From assembly GCA_023441625.1 (NCBI GenBank), contig JAEZOA010000138.1:1-33162 (forward strand): a stretch of 33,162 nt of DNA, given 5' to 3'. Origin of the DNA: Bacillota bacterium (lineage in GTDB: Bacteria; Bacillota; Clostridia; Acetivibrionales; DSM-1351). Below the pieces are notes generated by a model. That model did no database searches, was not told the DNA's origin, and was given only the letters and a program-made list of their open reading frames with translations. The position numbers were made by a program, and so were the translations under genes. Each line of letters starts with the position of its first letter. The first letter of the stretch is position 1. This document shows, piece after piece, positions 25,330-33,162 of the stretch.

Positions 25330-26538
25330 ATGAGTGAAAAGTTTCAAAAAATCGTATCGGCTATAATACTATTCTCATCACTAATACTTATAACTCTTAT
25401 TGCCCTTAGCAATCGCAATAATATGGTGCGTCTGATTATTCTATCATTACTTTTATTTGCTTCTTTTGGTGTCCGTCGCCTGCTTATTTACCCTTCAACA
25501 CATAGAAATCTTGGTAAAATACTGATATTAGTGGATATATTTATTACCTTTTATATCAATTATGTTGATGTATCTGATTTCTCACAGATATACTTTTATT
25601 TAATTGTATCAGATGCGGTTGTTACATATTTCAGCAAGTACTGTTTCATTTATATTGGGATAGGTTATTTTTCATTACTGCTTACAATTTACTTTAAATA
25701 TATCAGGTGGAACTATTTTGATTTTTGGTATCTGTCTCCCATAATAATTGAGACCTCGTTTTTCTTTGTATTCATGATTGGAATGATTTATATTGCAGGC
25801 TACCAAATTAACCAAAATCAGATACTTGGTAAAACCATGAATGAATTGCAGGAAAAATCCCATGAGCTTGAGAATGCAAACAGAAAGCTTCATAAAACCA
25901 TGGAGTCTCTTGAGGAAATAGCTGCATTGCGGGAAAGAAACCGCATAGCTAGGGAAATTCACGATACTATCGGGCATACTCTTACAACTGTTTCAATTGA
26001 AATAGAAGCAGGTAAACGTCTTGCAAAAAAAGACCTGAATCTTGCTTTAGAAAAATTTGAGTTGGCACAGGCTCAAGTTAGTAAAGGACTAAATGATGTA
26101 AGGTCCTCTGTAAGAATGTTAAAGGATGGAAAGGACATATTGTCTTTTATTCCCTCTATACAGACACTCATTAACGAAACTGAAATACATGCAGGTGTGT
26201 CTATACAGTCTACTTTCTCACCAATACCATATCTGAATGCTAATCATGAAAAGCTTTTGTATCGAGCCCTTCAAGAAGGTTTGACAAATGGAATAAGGCA
26301 TGGGAAGTGTACAGAATTTATACTGAAATTAAAATATATAAACAACAAAGTAGCACTTACATTAATTGATAATGGAAAAGGCTGTGACAACATAACCCTA
26401 GGGTTCGGGTTGACTGCCATGAAGGAACGGGTAGAGGAAGAGGGAGGCAGCTTTAGTGTTACTTCAACCGTAGGAAGTGGATTTCGACTTGAAGTTGAGG
26501 TTCCAGTTGAAAAGGAGGCTGTTTATGAAGCTTATTAA
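25330..26538 (+). CDS. NarL-type sensor histidine kinase
   Basis: A 402-residue kinase with about six membrane helices in residues 8-160 and very short loops, a coiled-coil linker (169-200), HisKA_3 phosphoacceptor H211 (RNRIAREIHDTIGH) and an ATP-binding domain with N-box (LQEGLTNGIRHG) and glycine motifs (DNGKGC, GFGLTAM). ATG 25330 has AGAGG 9 bases upstream; TTG 25324 is too close. Its last 14 bases overlap the response-regulator gene. It is divergent from the MacAB-like operon and upstream of the binding-protein and permease genes, so it may respond to the substrate of either. Confidence 0.92.
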   Translation: MSEKFQKIVSAIILFSSLILITLIALSNRNNMVRLIILSLLLFASFGVRRLLIYPSTHRNLGKILILVDIFITFYINYVDVSDFSQIYFYLIVSDAVVTYFSKYCFIYIGIGYFSLLLTIYFKYIRWNYFDFWYLSPIIIETSFFFVFMIGMIYIAGYQINQNQILGKTMNELQEKSHELENANRKLHKTMESLEEIAALRERNRIAREIHDTIGHTLTTVSIEIEAGKRLAKKDLNLALEKFELAQAQVSKGLNDVRSSVRMLKDGKDILSFIPSIQTLINETEIHAGVSIQSTFSPIPYLNANHEKLLYRALQEGLTNGIRHGKCTEFILKLKYINNKVALTLIDNGKGCDNITLGFGLTAMKERVEEEGGSFSVTSTVGSGFRLEVEVPVEKEAVYEAY

Positions 26539-27244
26539 GGTGCTTATTGCTGACGATCAGACACTAATGAGGGATGGTCTAAAAACAATTTTAGAGCTTG
26601 AAGAGGATATAGAAGTAGTTGGAACAGCAGAGAATGGGATCCAGGCATATGAAATGGCTCAAAAGCTGAGTCCTGATGTTGTGCTCATGGATATAAGGAT
26701 GCCACTAATGGATGGAGTGGAAAGTACAAGGATAATTAAAAAAGAGAATCCCTCTGCAATGGTAATAATGCTGACAACTTTTGATGATGACGAGTATATC
26801 ATTGCAGCTTTGCAGTATGGAGCGAGTGGGTACCTTTTGAAGGATATTCAGGGAAATAAGCTTATTTCGGCTATACGAGACAGTATTGCAGGGAATATGC
26901 TCATGCCATCAAATATAGCTACAAAACTTGCAGCTAAACTCTCTCAAATGCCCAGTGACCAACTGCATAGCAGCAAGGCAAAAAGTTCGGATTTTTCCGA
27001 AGGGGAGCAGGAATTCTCAAGATTACAGTTAAGAAGTTCAGATTTTTCCGAAAGGGAACTGGAAATTGTGAAATTAATGGTCAAGGGATACTCCAACAAG
27101 CAGATTGCAGCTGCATTATGCATTTCTGAAGGGACGGCAAAGAATTATATAAGTATAATTTACAGTAAAATTGGTACTAATGACAGAACCAAAGCTGTGA
27201 TTTATCTACAGGAATGTTTTTTAGAATGGAGGCACAAGGAATGA
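26525..27244 (+). CDS. NarL/LuxR-type response regulator with a duplicated linker
   Basis: A 239-residue regulator with receiver domain 1-125 (D10-D11, phosphate acceptor D56 in LMDIRMP, LTTF, LLKD) and a LuxR helix-turn-helix beginning at SERELEIVKLMVKGYSNKQI. The linker is long because the stretch reading SSDFSE plus Glu-rich residues occurs twice 17 codons apart, the second copy being the start of the helix-turn-helix (see 26983-27067). ATG 26525 follows AGGAGG. The stop overlaps the next ATG by 4 bases, coupling it to the subtilisin-fold lipoprotein. Confidence 0.92.
   Translation: MKLIKVLIADDQTLMRDGLKTILELEEDIEVVGTAENGIQAYEMAQKLSPDVVLMDIRMPLMDGVESTRIIKKENPSAMVIMLTTFDDDEYIIAALQYGASGYLLKDIQGNKLISAIRDSIAGNMLMPSNIATKLAAKLSQMPSDQLHSSKAKSSDFSEGEQEFSRLQLRSSDFSERELEIVKLMVKGYSNKQIAAALCISEGTAKNYISIIYSKIGTNDRTKAVIYLQECFLEWRHKE
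26983..27067 (+). repeat. 51-base-offset imperfect duplication in the regulator linker
   Basis: About 33 bases at 26983 recur 51 bases later at 27034 with five or six differences (AAGTTCGGATTTTTCCGAA versus AAGTTCAGATTTTTCCGAA). The offset is a multiple of three, so the frame is kept and a second partial copy of the first helix of the DNA-binding domain is placed in the linker. Confidence 0.8.
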
Positions 27245-28470
27245 GAAAGGGTAAATTCGTTGTTCTTATTATTTTAACTGCTTTATTTTTTACAGGCTGC
27301 AGCAGTGTCAATCTAGGCTATGAAAAAGACAATACTGCAATTGCTAAAAAACCATCAACCCTTGATCTAGGAAGAGGTAAGCTGTCTATAGTTCCTACAT
27401 ATGACAAATACAAGTCTGGTTATTTGCAATTGGACCTGAGGAGCTATGACCTGACTTCAATTGAGCTTAATGAAAAATACAGCGATTTAATTCACGCAGA
27501 TTTTGATACTAGAACTAAATGGCCTTATGACTTACCTGATGGCTTTAACCCAAAAAAAATTATTGAAAATGGTAAAAATCCTGGTTTGAATATAAGTGAG
27601 CTACATAAGGCTGGAATTACCGGGAAGGGCATTAACATTGCTATCATTGATGGTGCATTGTTAGTTAATCATGTGGAGTATGAAGATAAACTTAAGCTAT
27701 ACGAAGAAATACACTGCCTTGACAAAACAGCTACATTAGACGGATGTGCTGTTACTTCAGTTGTAGCAGGTGAAAATACAGGAGTTGCTCCAGATGCGAA
27801 TGTATACTATATAGCAAATACCCCTGGTTCATATGTAAAAGATCAATTCAATAAGGATTTTTCATCCCTCGCCACGTCAATTGACAGGGTTGTGGAAATC
27901 AATGAAGCACTTCCAAAGGAGAATAAAATCAGAGCTCTGTTGATAGGCTGTGGCTGGACACAGGAGGATAGTGGCTATGCAGATGTAGTTAAGGCTGTTG
28001 AAGAAGCCAAGAGTAATGGAATATTTGTCATATCAAATTCCATATATGAAACCTATAACCATGAAATGGATTTTGTGGGACTTGGCAGAGAGCCGCTTTC
28101 AAATCCTGATGAAGCTAACTCTTATGGACCTGGTAAAGAGTGGGAAAGCAGTTTCTTTATGTTTGAGAGATATACAAAGGCAGAAGAAGTGCTTCTAGCA
28201 CCACAGGATTCCAGATGTACCGCCAGTCCGACAGGTCGCAGTGAATATACCTTCTACAATGTTGGAGATGTGAAGCTGTCAGCAGCATACATAACTGGCC
28301 TATATGCACTAGCGTGTCAAGTTAGCTCGGAGATTACTCCACAGGATTTTTGGAGCAAGGCATTGGAAACAGGAGATACTATTAATGTTAAAAACAGCTT
28401 TATCAACTATGATTATAAGCTAAAGAAGGTTGTTAATCCTGTACGTCTCCTAGAGGGATTTGTTGAGTAG
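27241..28470 (+). CDS. Subtilisin-fold (S8) lipoprotein lacking catalytic His and Ser
   Basis: A 409-residue lipoprotein: basic N-terminus, hydrophobic stretch, lipobox FTGC (C20). From about residue 125 the S8 fold is clear: INIAIIDGAL with the expected Asp (D137), then DGCAVTSVVAG and GVAPDA, which align position by position with the usual HGTHVAGTIAG...GVAP block, so the catalytic His is replaced by D167. The region VKLSAAYITGLYALA aligns with GTSMAAPHVAG, putting K345 in place of the catalytic Ser. It is therefore probably not a protease and may bind a peptide or partner. ATG 27241 has GGAGG 8 bases upstream and overlaps the regulator stop by 4 bases. It may act as an outer sensor for the kinase. 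Confidence 0.8.
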   Translation: MRKGKFVVLIILTALFFTGCSSVNLGYEKDNTAIAKKPSTLDLGRGKLSIVPTYDKYKSGYLQLDLRSYDLTSIELNEKYSDLIHADFDTRTKWPYDLPDGFNPKKIIENGKNPGLNISELHKAGITGKGINIAIIDGALLVNHVEYEDKLKLYEEIHCLDKTATLDGCAVTSVVAGENTGVAPDANVYYIANTPGSYVKDQFNKDFSSLATSIDRVVEINEALPKENKIRALLIGCGWTQEDSGYADVVKAVEEAKSNGIFVISNSIYETYNHEMDFVGLGREPLSNPDEANSYGPGKEWESSFFMFERYTKAEEVLLAPQDSRCTASPTGRSEYTFYNVGDVKLSAAYITGLYALACQVSSEITPQDFWSKALETGDTINVKNSFINYDYKLKKVVNPVRLLEGFVE

Positions 28471-28539
28471 GGGTTATTTAAGAATGAAAAAAATGATAGA
28501 AAATTTTATATAGTCATTTGGTAAGGATGACCGTTTTTA

Positions 28540-28551
28540 TGACGTGGGTCA
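28540..28551. promoter_or_regulatory. Inverted repeat TGAC-N4-GTCA upstream of the binding-protein genes
   Basis: TGACGTGGGTCA lies 63 bases before ATG 28614, with two further ATGAC motifs nearby (about 28526 and 28562). Its core spacing equals that at 16766-16779. It may be an operator for the 26525 regulator; chance cannot be excluded. Confidence 0.35.
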
Positions 28552-28613
28552 CTTATCATATGACTTTTTGTTTGTTACAGTTTAATTAAGATATGGAAAG
28601 GAATAGATGAAAA

Positions 28614-29990
28614 ATGAAAGCAAAAAAATATATTGTAGCACTCTTGTTAATTACAACACTTGTAGCAACAGTATCCTGCTCAAGTAAAGAAACTGTAAAT
28701 GAAGTAAGCAATACAAAAGCTCCCAAGGCAGAAATAAAGATAGATGTAATGAGACATGAAAATAATTTACTTGCAGCAATTAGAATATTTAATGAGACTC
28801 ATAATAATGTAAGTATAAATTATGGTGATACCATTTCATATGATGAGGATTTCAGAAATAAGTACATAACCAGCCTTGCCGTAGGGGAAGGCCCTGATAT
28901 TATAAGAATTGATCCGTATTTAGATTCTGGACGAGTGCTGTTATCAGCTATATATAAGACAGCAGATTCAGGAGTTTTTTATGACCTGAATAAGCTCATA
29001 GAAAAAGATGAGAGTTTTAAGCTCTCAGATTATAACCAGAAGGCAATGGAGAGCGGTATAATTAACGGAAAAAGAGCTTTTATACCTACAACATATACTT
29101 TTCGTGTATTTTTCGCCAAAGACAAGGTGTTAAGAGAGAATAATATTAGCATGGAAGAAACCGATTGGACTTTAGAAAACTTTGTGAATGAGGCCTGTGC
29201 TTTTACAGAGAATAATGAGAAAATCGAGAAAACTGGAAAGTATTTTGCTGTAGCATATGGTTTCAAATTAAGTGATGTGGTTAAAATTAGCGGGCTAGAT
29301 TTTATTGATTATAAAAAAAAGGAAGCAAAATTTAATTCAAATGAGTTTATTGATTTGATTAATATTTATAAAAAATTAAGTTCAGTAAAAACAAAAAGTC
29401 CAGATAGGTACTATTACAGTGAAGAAACATTTACGGGTGGAGTGGATTGCGCTGATTTCAATAATGGTAATGCCATTATTATGGATAACCTTGTTTCACC
29501 ACTTTGGTCAAGAGATAGAAATAACAAACAGGCAAATATCTATTTATTCCCTCAATATAACAATAAAAAGAGTATACTGATAGAACCAAAGGGATCTCTT
29601 GCGATAAATTCAAATTCAAAGTATAAAAACGAGGCTTTTGAATTTATTAAGCTGCTTATATCAGAAGAGCATCAGTTAAATACCTCTGAATTTAAGCAAA
29701 TGTACTATTTACCTGTTAATATTAACGCTTGTTTAAACAATACAAATTTCTACATAGCTAATCTAAAGGGTTATCAACCGGATACCAATGAATATGATTA
29801 TGAAAAAAGAAAAGAACAGGTTAAAGCACAATACAAGGAAATTGAAAGCATTAGTAGGTGTGACACTGTAGATGCCCAGATATATGACATTATAGACAGC
29901 GAAGCGCAGTCCTTTATTAATGGCAAGCGTACCGCAGAGCAAACAGCAGAAATTATCCAGAACAAGGTAATGCTTTATTTGAATGAATGA
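28614..29990 (+). CDS. Extracellular solute-binding lipoprotein, sugar ABC type (first copy)
   Basis: A 458-residue lipoprotein (cysteine in VSCSSK after about 20 hydrophobic residues) with the family 1 solute-binding pattern: a short beta start (IKIDVMRHENNLLAAIRIFN), YITSLAVGEGPDIIRI near 84-100, conserved MESGIINGKRAFIPTTY and later AFEFIKLLISEEHQ. Such proteins capture sugars or oligosaccharides for MalF/MalG permeases. It starts behind AAAGGAA. A paralogue follows after 48 bases, and the two share a 98-base identical stretch at their 3' ends. Confidence 0.9.
   Translation: MKAKKYIVALLLITTLVATVSCSSKETVNEVSNTKAPKAEIKIDVMRHENNLLAAIRIFNETHNNVSINYGDTISYDEDFRNKYITSLAVGEGPDIIRIDPYLDSGRVLLSAIYKTADSGVFYDLNKLIEKDESFKLSDYNQKAMESGIINGKRAFIPTTYTFRVFFAKDKVLRENNISMEETDWTLENFVNEACAFTENNEKIEKTGKYFAVAYGFKLSDVVKISGLDFIDYKKKEAKFNSNEFIDLINIYKKLSSVKTKSPDRYYYSEETFTGGVDCADFNNGNAIIMDNLVSPLWSRDRNNKQANIYLFPQYNNKKSILIEPKGSLAINSNSKYKNEAFEFIKLLISEEHQLNTSEFKQMYYLPVNINACLNNTNFYIANLKGYQPDTNEYDYEKRKEQVKAQYKEIESISRCDTVDAQIYDIIDSEAQSFINGKRTAEQTAEIIQNKVMLYLNE
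29877..29974 (+). repeat. 98-base stretch identical in both binding-protein genes
   Basis: Bases 29877-29974 are identical to 31284-31381, near the 3' ends of two otherwise diverged genes. The sharp limits suggest recent gene conversion or an unequal exchange. Confidence 0.85.
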
Positions 29991-30038
29991 TGAAGCTTGA
30001 AAATTAATTAAATGAATACAAGGGGATGGTGCATAAAT

Positions 30039-31397
30039 ATGAAGACTAAAAAGAGCATAATATTGTTTTTAATAATTATAATCCTTGTAGCAATTACATC
30101 CTGCTCAAATAAGGAACCAGTCAATGAAGCAAGCAATACAAAGGCTCCAAAAGCAGAAATCAAAATAGATGTAATGAGACATGAAGGTTATCTACTTGCT
30201 GCAATTGGGGATTTCAATAAAACTCATGAAAATATATGGATTAATTACGGTGATACCATTTCATATATTGATGAAGAATATAAGAATAAGTACATAACAA
30301 GTCTAGCTGTGGGAGAGGGACCTGACATTATAAGGATAGAGCCAAGGCAGGGATTGATATCGGCTGTATATAAGTCAGCAAATTCAGGAATATTTTATGA
30401 CTTGAATAAGCTTATAGACAAAGATGAGAATTTTAAGCTCTCAGATTACAGCCAAAAGGTGATGGATAGCGGGATAATCGACGGGAAAAGGGTTTTTATG
30501 CCTTTAGGATATAATTATCGTGTGTTTTTCGCAAAGGAGGAAGCTTTCAAACAAAATGGCTTTATCACTGAGGGCTCAAAATGGACGCTGGGGAATTTAG
30601 CTGATGAGGCATATCGGTATAGGCAACAAAACAAGGATAGTGGAAAGTATTTTATGGTTTCACAGAATTTTTCTTTAAGTGACGTAGTAAAAATAAGTGG
30701 ATTAAGTTTTATTGACCAAGAAAAAAAGAAGGCGAAACTAAATTCTCAAGAATTCATTGATCTATTAAATATATACAAGAAGTTAAGTCCAGCAATTATA
30801 ACAACAGGCGGAATATATATGAGAGTGAGTTCAAATGAATATTCTATAAGTATGTCATGCCCGGAATTTGACAATGGTACTGCTCTGGTTATGGATAACA
30901 AGCTTAGTGCGGAAATGTGGTTCAGAGATACAGTTAACGAAAATGCTTCTTTATTTCCACAATACACAAACGACAAGAGTTTACTTGTAGAACCTGTTAT
31001 AGCTTATGCAATAAATTCCAATTCTACACATAAAGAAGAGGCGTATGAATTTCTGAAACAGCTGCTGTCTGAGGAGTATCAGACTATCAGTGGAACAAAC
31101 AGGAATTTTCCATATCTGCCTGTTAATAATAATGCTTATATAAATAATGTAAGTTCTTATATAAGTAACCTAAGTAATACTCAAACAGATAATGACGTAT
31201 ATGATAGGGAAAAAAGAAAAGCACAGGTTAAAGCACAGCTTAAGGAGATAGAAAGCATTAGTAGATGTGACACTGTAGATGCTCAGATATATGACATTAT
31301 AGACAGCGAAGCGCAGTCCTTTATTAATGGCAAGCGTACCGCAGAGCAAACAGCAGAAATTATCCAGAACAAGGTAATGCTATATTTGAATGAATGA
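30039..31397 (+). CDS. Extracellular solute-binding lipoprotein, sugar ABC type (second copy)
   Basis: A 452-residue paralogue of the preceding protein, with lipobox ITSC. It keeps YITSLAVGEGPDIIRI and the pattern VMDSGIIDGKRVFMPLGY but differs in many positions of the middle and ligand-facing parts, so it may bind a different sugar; the last 55 residues differ at only one position. ATG 30039 follows AAGGGGA at 12 bases, while an ATG nine codons earlier has no ribosome site. The permeases follow after 189 bases. Confidence 0.9.
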   Translation: MKTKKSIILFLIIIILVAITSCSNKEPVNEASNTKAPKAEIKIDVMRHEGYLLAAIGDFNKTHENIWINYGDTISYIDEEYKNKYITSLAVGEGPDIIRIEPRQGLISAVYKSANSGIFYDLNKLIDKDENFKLSDYSQKVMDSGIIDGKRVFMPLGYNYRVFFAKEEAFKQNGFITEGSKWTLGNLADEAYRYRQQNKDSGKYFMVSQNFSLSDVVKISGLSFIDQEKKKAKLNSQEFIDLLNIYKKLSPAIITTGGIYMRVSSNEYSISMSCPEFDNGTALVMDNKLSAEMWFRDTVNENASLFPQYTNDKSLLVEPVIAYAINSNSTHKEEAYEFLKQLLSEEYQTISGTNRNFPYLPVNNNAYINNVSSYISNLSNTQTDNDVYDREKRKAQVKAQLKEIESISRCDTVDAQIYDIIDSEAQSFINGKRTAEQTAEIIQNKVMLYLNE

Positions 31398-31549
31398 TAA
31401 CTAATTCGAGTTGTTTCTAAATTGTTAATATTTTTGAAATAATTGCTAATCAGGGTTGCAAAGATGTAAAAAAAGTAGTGTAATTATTTGTGAAAGTTAC
31501 TTATTTATGCAAATAATACAAAAACAAGAGAAGTGTTGTACTCAACCAT

Positions 31550-31575
31550 AAGGTAATGCTTTATCATAATGAATA
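31550..31575 (+). repeat. Remnant of a third binding-protein gene 3' end
   Basis: AAGGTAATGCTTTAT (31550-31564), followed by ATGAATAG-like sequence, matches the last codons of the first binding-protein gene (29964 onward). It is probably the leftover end of a third copy lost by deletion, just before the permease gene. Confidence 0.45.
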
Positions 31576-31586
31576 GAGGAAAAGAA

Positions 31587-32459
31587 ATGAAACCTATTAA
31601 ACTTAAATACAGGCAGTCAATAGCAGGTTTTGCATTTGCACTTCCCAGCTTAGCTGGCTTTGCTTTATTTATTGCAATACCATTTATTATAAGCTTGTAC
31701 TATTGCTTTACTGAAGGAGTTGGAGGTTCGACCTTTGTTGGTCTGAAGAACTTTAATGACCTTTTGCACAGCAATTCTTTTTTACTTGCAGCGAAAAATA
31801 CACTTATATTTAATGCTATAAGTGTTCCCCTTATAATGGTAATTTCACTGCTCTTCGCAATTTTGCTAAATAGAAAAATAAAAGGGCTTGCAATATTCAG
31901 AAGCTTTTTTATATTACCGATGGTAATACCTGCTGCGTCTATAATTCTTGTTTGGAATATAGTTTTTAATCAGTATGGAGTGCTGAACACTTTTTTATCT
32001 AATTTTGGTATAGCCAGTGATGTTGATTGGATTAGAAGCGATTGGTCCATGTGGGTATTAGTGGTTCTGTACATTTGGAAGAACTGTGGGTACAACGTAA
32101 TATTACTGCTAGCAGGCTTAAACAATATCCCAAAGGAGTACTACGAAGCAGCACGTATTGATGGTGCCAAGCCATTTGACTGCTTTATGAAAGTTACAGT
32201 CCCATTTCTCATTCCTACTGGCTTTTTTGTATTTATGATTTCCATTGTGAACTCCTTTAAAGTATTCAAAGAGGCATATTTATTGGCTGGTAGTTATCCA
32301 AGTCTGGATATATACATGTTGCAGCATTTTATGAATAATAACTTTTTTAATCTTTCATACCAGAGGCTCACTACAGCTGCATTTTTAATGGCAATAGTTG
32401 TAGCCGTACTTGTAATTATACTATATAAAATAGAAGCTAGATTTGGAAGGAGTATATAA
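31587..32459 (+). CDS. Sugar ABC transporter permease, MalF type
   Basis: A 290-residue inner-membrane permease with six hydrophobic segments and the ATPase-contact EAA loop EYYEAARIDGAKPFDCFMKV around residues 190-209, the signature of carbohydrate-type permeases. ATG 31587 has AGAGGAAA about 6 bases upstream; an earlier ATG at 31569 is less well placed. With the MalG-type partner downstream and either upstream binding protein it would take up a sugar or oligosaccharide. No ATPase is in the window; such systems often borrow a shared MsmK-type ATPase. Confidence 0.93.
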   Translation: MKPIKLKYRQSIAGFAFALPSLAGFALFIAIPFIISLYYCFTEGVGGSTFVGLKNFNDLLHSNSFLLAAKNTLIFNAISVPLIMVISLLFAILLNRKIKGLAIFRSFFILPMVIPAASIILVWNIVFNQYGVLNTFLSNFGIASDVDWIRSDWSMWVLVVLYIWKNCGYNVILLLAGLNNIPKEYYEAARIDGAKPFDCFMKVTVPFLIPTGFFVFMISIVNSFKVFKEAYLLAGSYPSLDIYMLQHFMNNNFFNLSYQRLTTAAFLMAIVVAVLVIILYKIEARFGRSI

Positions 32460-32461
32460 AG

Positions 32462-32696
32462 CTACACGATAAATTTCGTTACTATTTTGCCAAAAGTTGG
32501 CGTGGAGGTTAGCGAGAAAGAATTGAAATGCAGTTATAATTTGGCCGCGTACCTACACGATAAATTTCGTTAATATTTTGCCAAAAGTTGGCGTGGAGGT
32601 TAGCGTGAAAGAATTGAAATGCAGTTATAATTTGGCCGCGTACCTACACGATAAATTTCGTTAATATTTTTGCCAAAGGTTGGCGTGGAGGTTAGT
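32462..32696 (+). repeat. 91-bp tandem repeats (2.6 copies) between the permease genes
   Basis: Units start at 32462, 32553 and 32644 with CTACACGATAAATTTCGTTA; the third stops just before the ATG at 32697. Each holds a small hairpin (GCCAA-N3-TTGGC, for example 32489-32501) and then GTGGAGGTTAG, the ribosome site that in the third unit serves the next gene. In unit 2 this site precedes GTG 32605 opening a 19-codon frame that ends at 32664; in unit 1 the GTG is changed to GAG. The hairpin stem is kept in all copies while its loop varies (AAG or AGG). A role in setting MalG-type permease translation is inference. Confidence 0.9.
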
Positions 32697-33162
32697 ATGA
32701 GTGATGCTGTAAAAACATTAAACACAAATAAGCCGGTAAATATAATAAATAAAAAACACTATAATAGGCATAGAGGCATTTTAAAATATTTCATGCTTAT
32801 AGTGATATCTGCGCTGCTTTTATTTCCAGTACTGTATATGGTTACAAACTCCTTTATGTCTAGCAGCGAGGTGTTAAGAAATTATAGTGCTATAAACGGT
32901 GATGCAACAGATAAAAGGACTGAGGATAGCAGTATAGAAGCTGAACCTCCTCGCATTACCTTTAACCTAATACCAGAAGAGGTCAGCTTTATGCAATATT
33001 ATAATGTCTTGCTTAGGAAGCCAAAATTCCTTATTATGTTTTGGAATTCTGTGATATTAACAGCACCAATCGTTATAGGACAGATAATTGTTGCTACACT
33101 TGCGGCTTATGGTTTCAGTAAGCTCAAGTTTCCGTTTAGTGATAAGATATTCTTCCTATATA
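32697..33162 (+). CDS. Sugar ABC transporter permease, MalG type (3' end outside window)
   Basis: An open frame runs to the window edge (155 codons). A hydrophilic, basic N-terminus is followed by a first membrane helix (LKYFMLIVISALLLFPVLYM, about 29-48), the MalG-type phrase VTNSFMSSSEVL, a loop insertion of about 45 residues (59-103), the motif FWNSVILTAPIVIGQII and LAAYGFSKLKFPF typical of MalG permeases. ATG 32697 has GGAGG 5 bases upstream. The EAA loop is beyond the edge. Confidence 0.92.
   Translation, partial: MSDAVKTLNTNKPVNIINKKHYNRHRGILKYFMLIVISALLLFPVLYMVTNSFMSSSEVLRNYSAINGDATDKRTEDSSIEAEPPRITFNLIPEEVSFMQYYNVLLRKPKFLIMFWNSVILTAPIVIGQIIVATLAAYGFSKLKFPFSDKIFFLY

Noticed and set aside
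32462..32696. CRISPR array
   Set aside because: The units are directly adjacent 91-bp tandem copies with no unique spacers and no cas genes.

Overview
The window is AT-rich, with strong GGAGG ribosome binding sites, short overlapping operons, lipoproteins and NarL-type two-component systems. This fits a Clostridia-like Firmicute chromosome; no marker gene here names the species.

Positions 1-2500 are the right end of an integrated mobile element: gene tails, a MerR-type excisionase, a Tn916-type tyrosine integrase, candidate integrase arm repeats, and then two consecutive 45-base 3' halves of a tRNA resembling tRNA-Thr(GGT). The second half suggests the site has been used more than once.

Positions 2500-6120 look like decaying accessory DNA. 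A candidate structured leader RNA precedes a large HEPN-type (ApeA-like) gene. That gene is split by a one-base frameshift and by an exact 13-bp tandem duplication; removing 14 bases restores a single 619-residue frame. Two unrecognised small genes and a broken copy of a coiled-coil gene follow. An intact relative at 17.8 kb carries six 14-residue repeats that the broken copy lacks.

Positions 6300-11550 hold an AraC regulator with a small cysteine-rich protein, divergent from an exporter operon: a HlyD-like membrane stub plus two full half-size ABC exporters. No peptide substrate gene is visible. Positions 11550-16590 (minus strand) hold an ATPase, two ABC-2 permeases, a histidine kinase and a LuxR-type regulator, the arrangement of antibiotic-sensing and efflux modules such as LnrLMN/LnrJK. 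Positions 16990-19400 hold an unknown gene, the repeat coiled-coil gene and radC.

Positions 19410-25030 (minus strand) form a MacAB-like system: lipoprotein adaptor, 941-residue FtsX permease and two ATPases, one with an AbrB-like C-terminal domain. Divergent from it, 25330 to the window end runs histidine kinase, response regulator, a subtilisin-fold lipoprotein lacking two catalytic residues, two paralogous sugar-type binding lipoproteins, a MalF-type permease, a 91-bp tandem-repeat leader and the start of a MalG-type permease. The order suggests a sensing and uptake module in which the pseudo-protease may act as a binding or signalling part; that role is inference.
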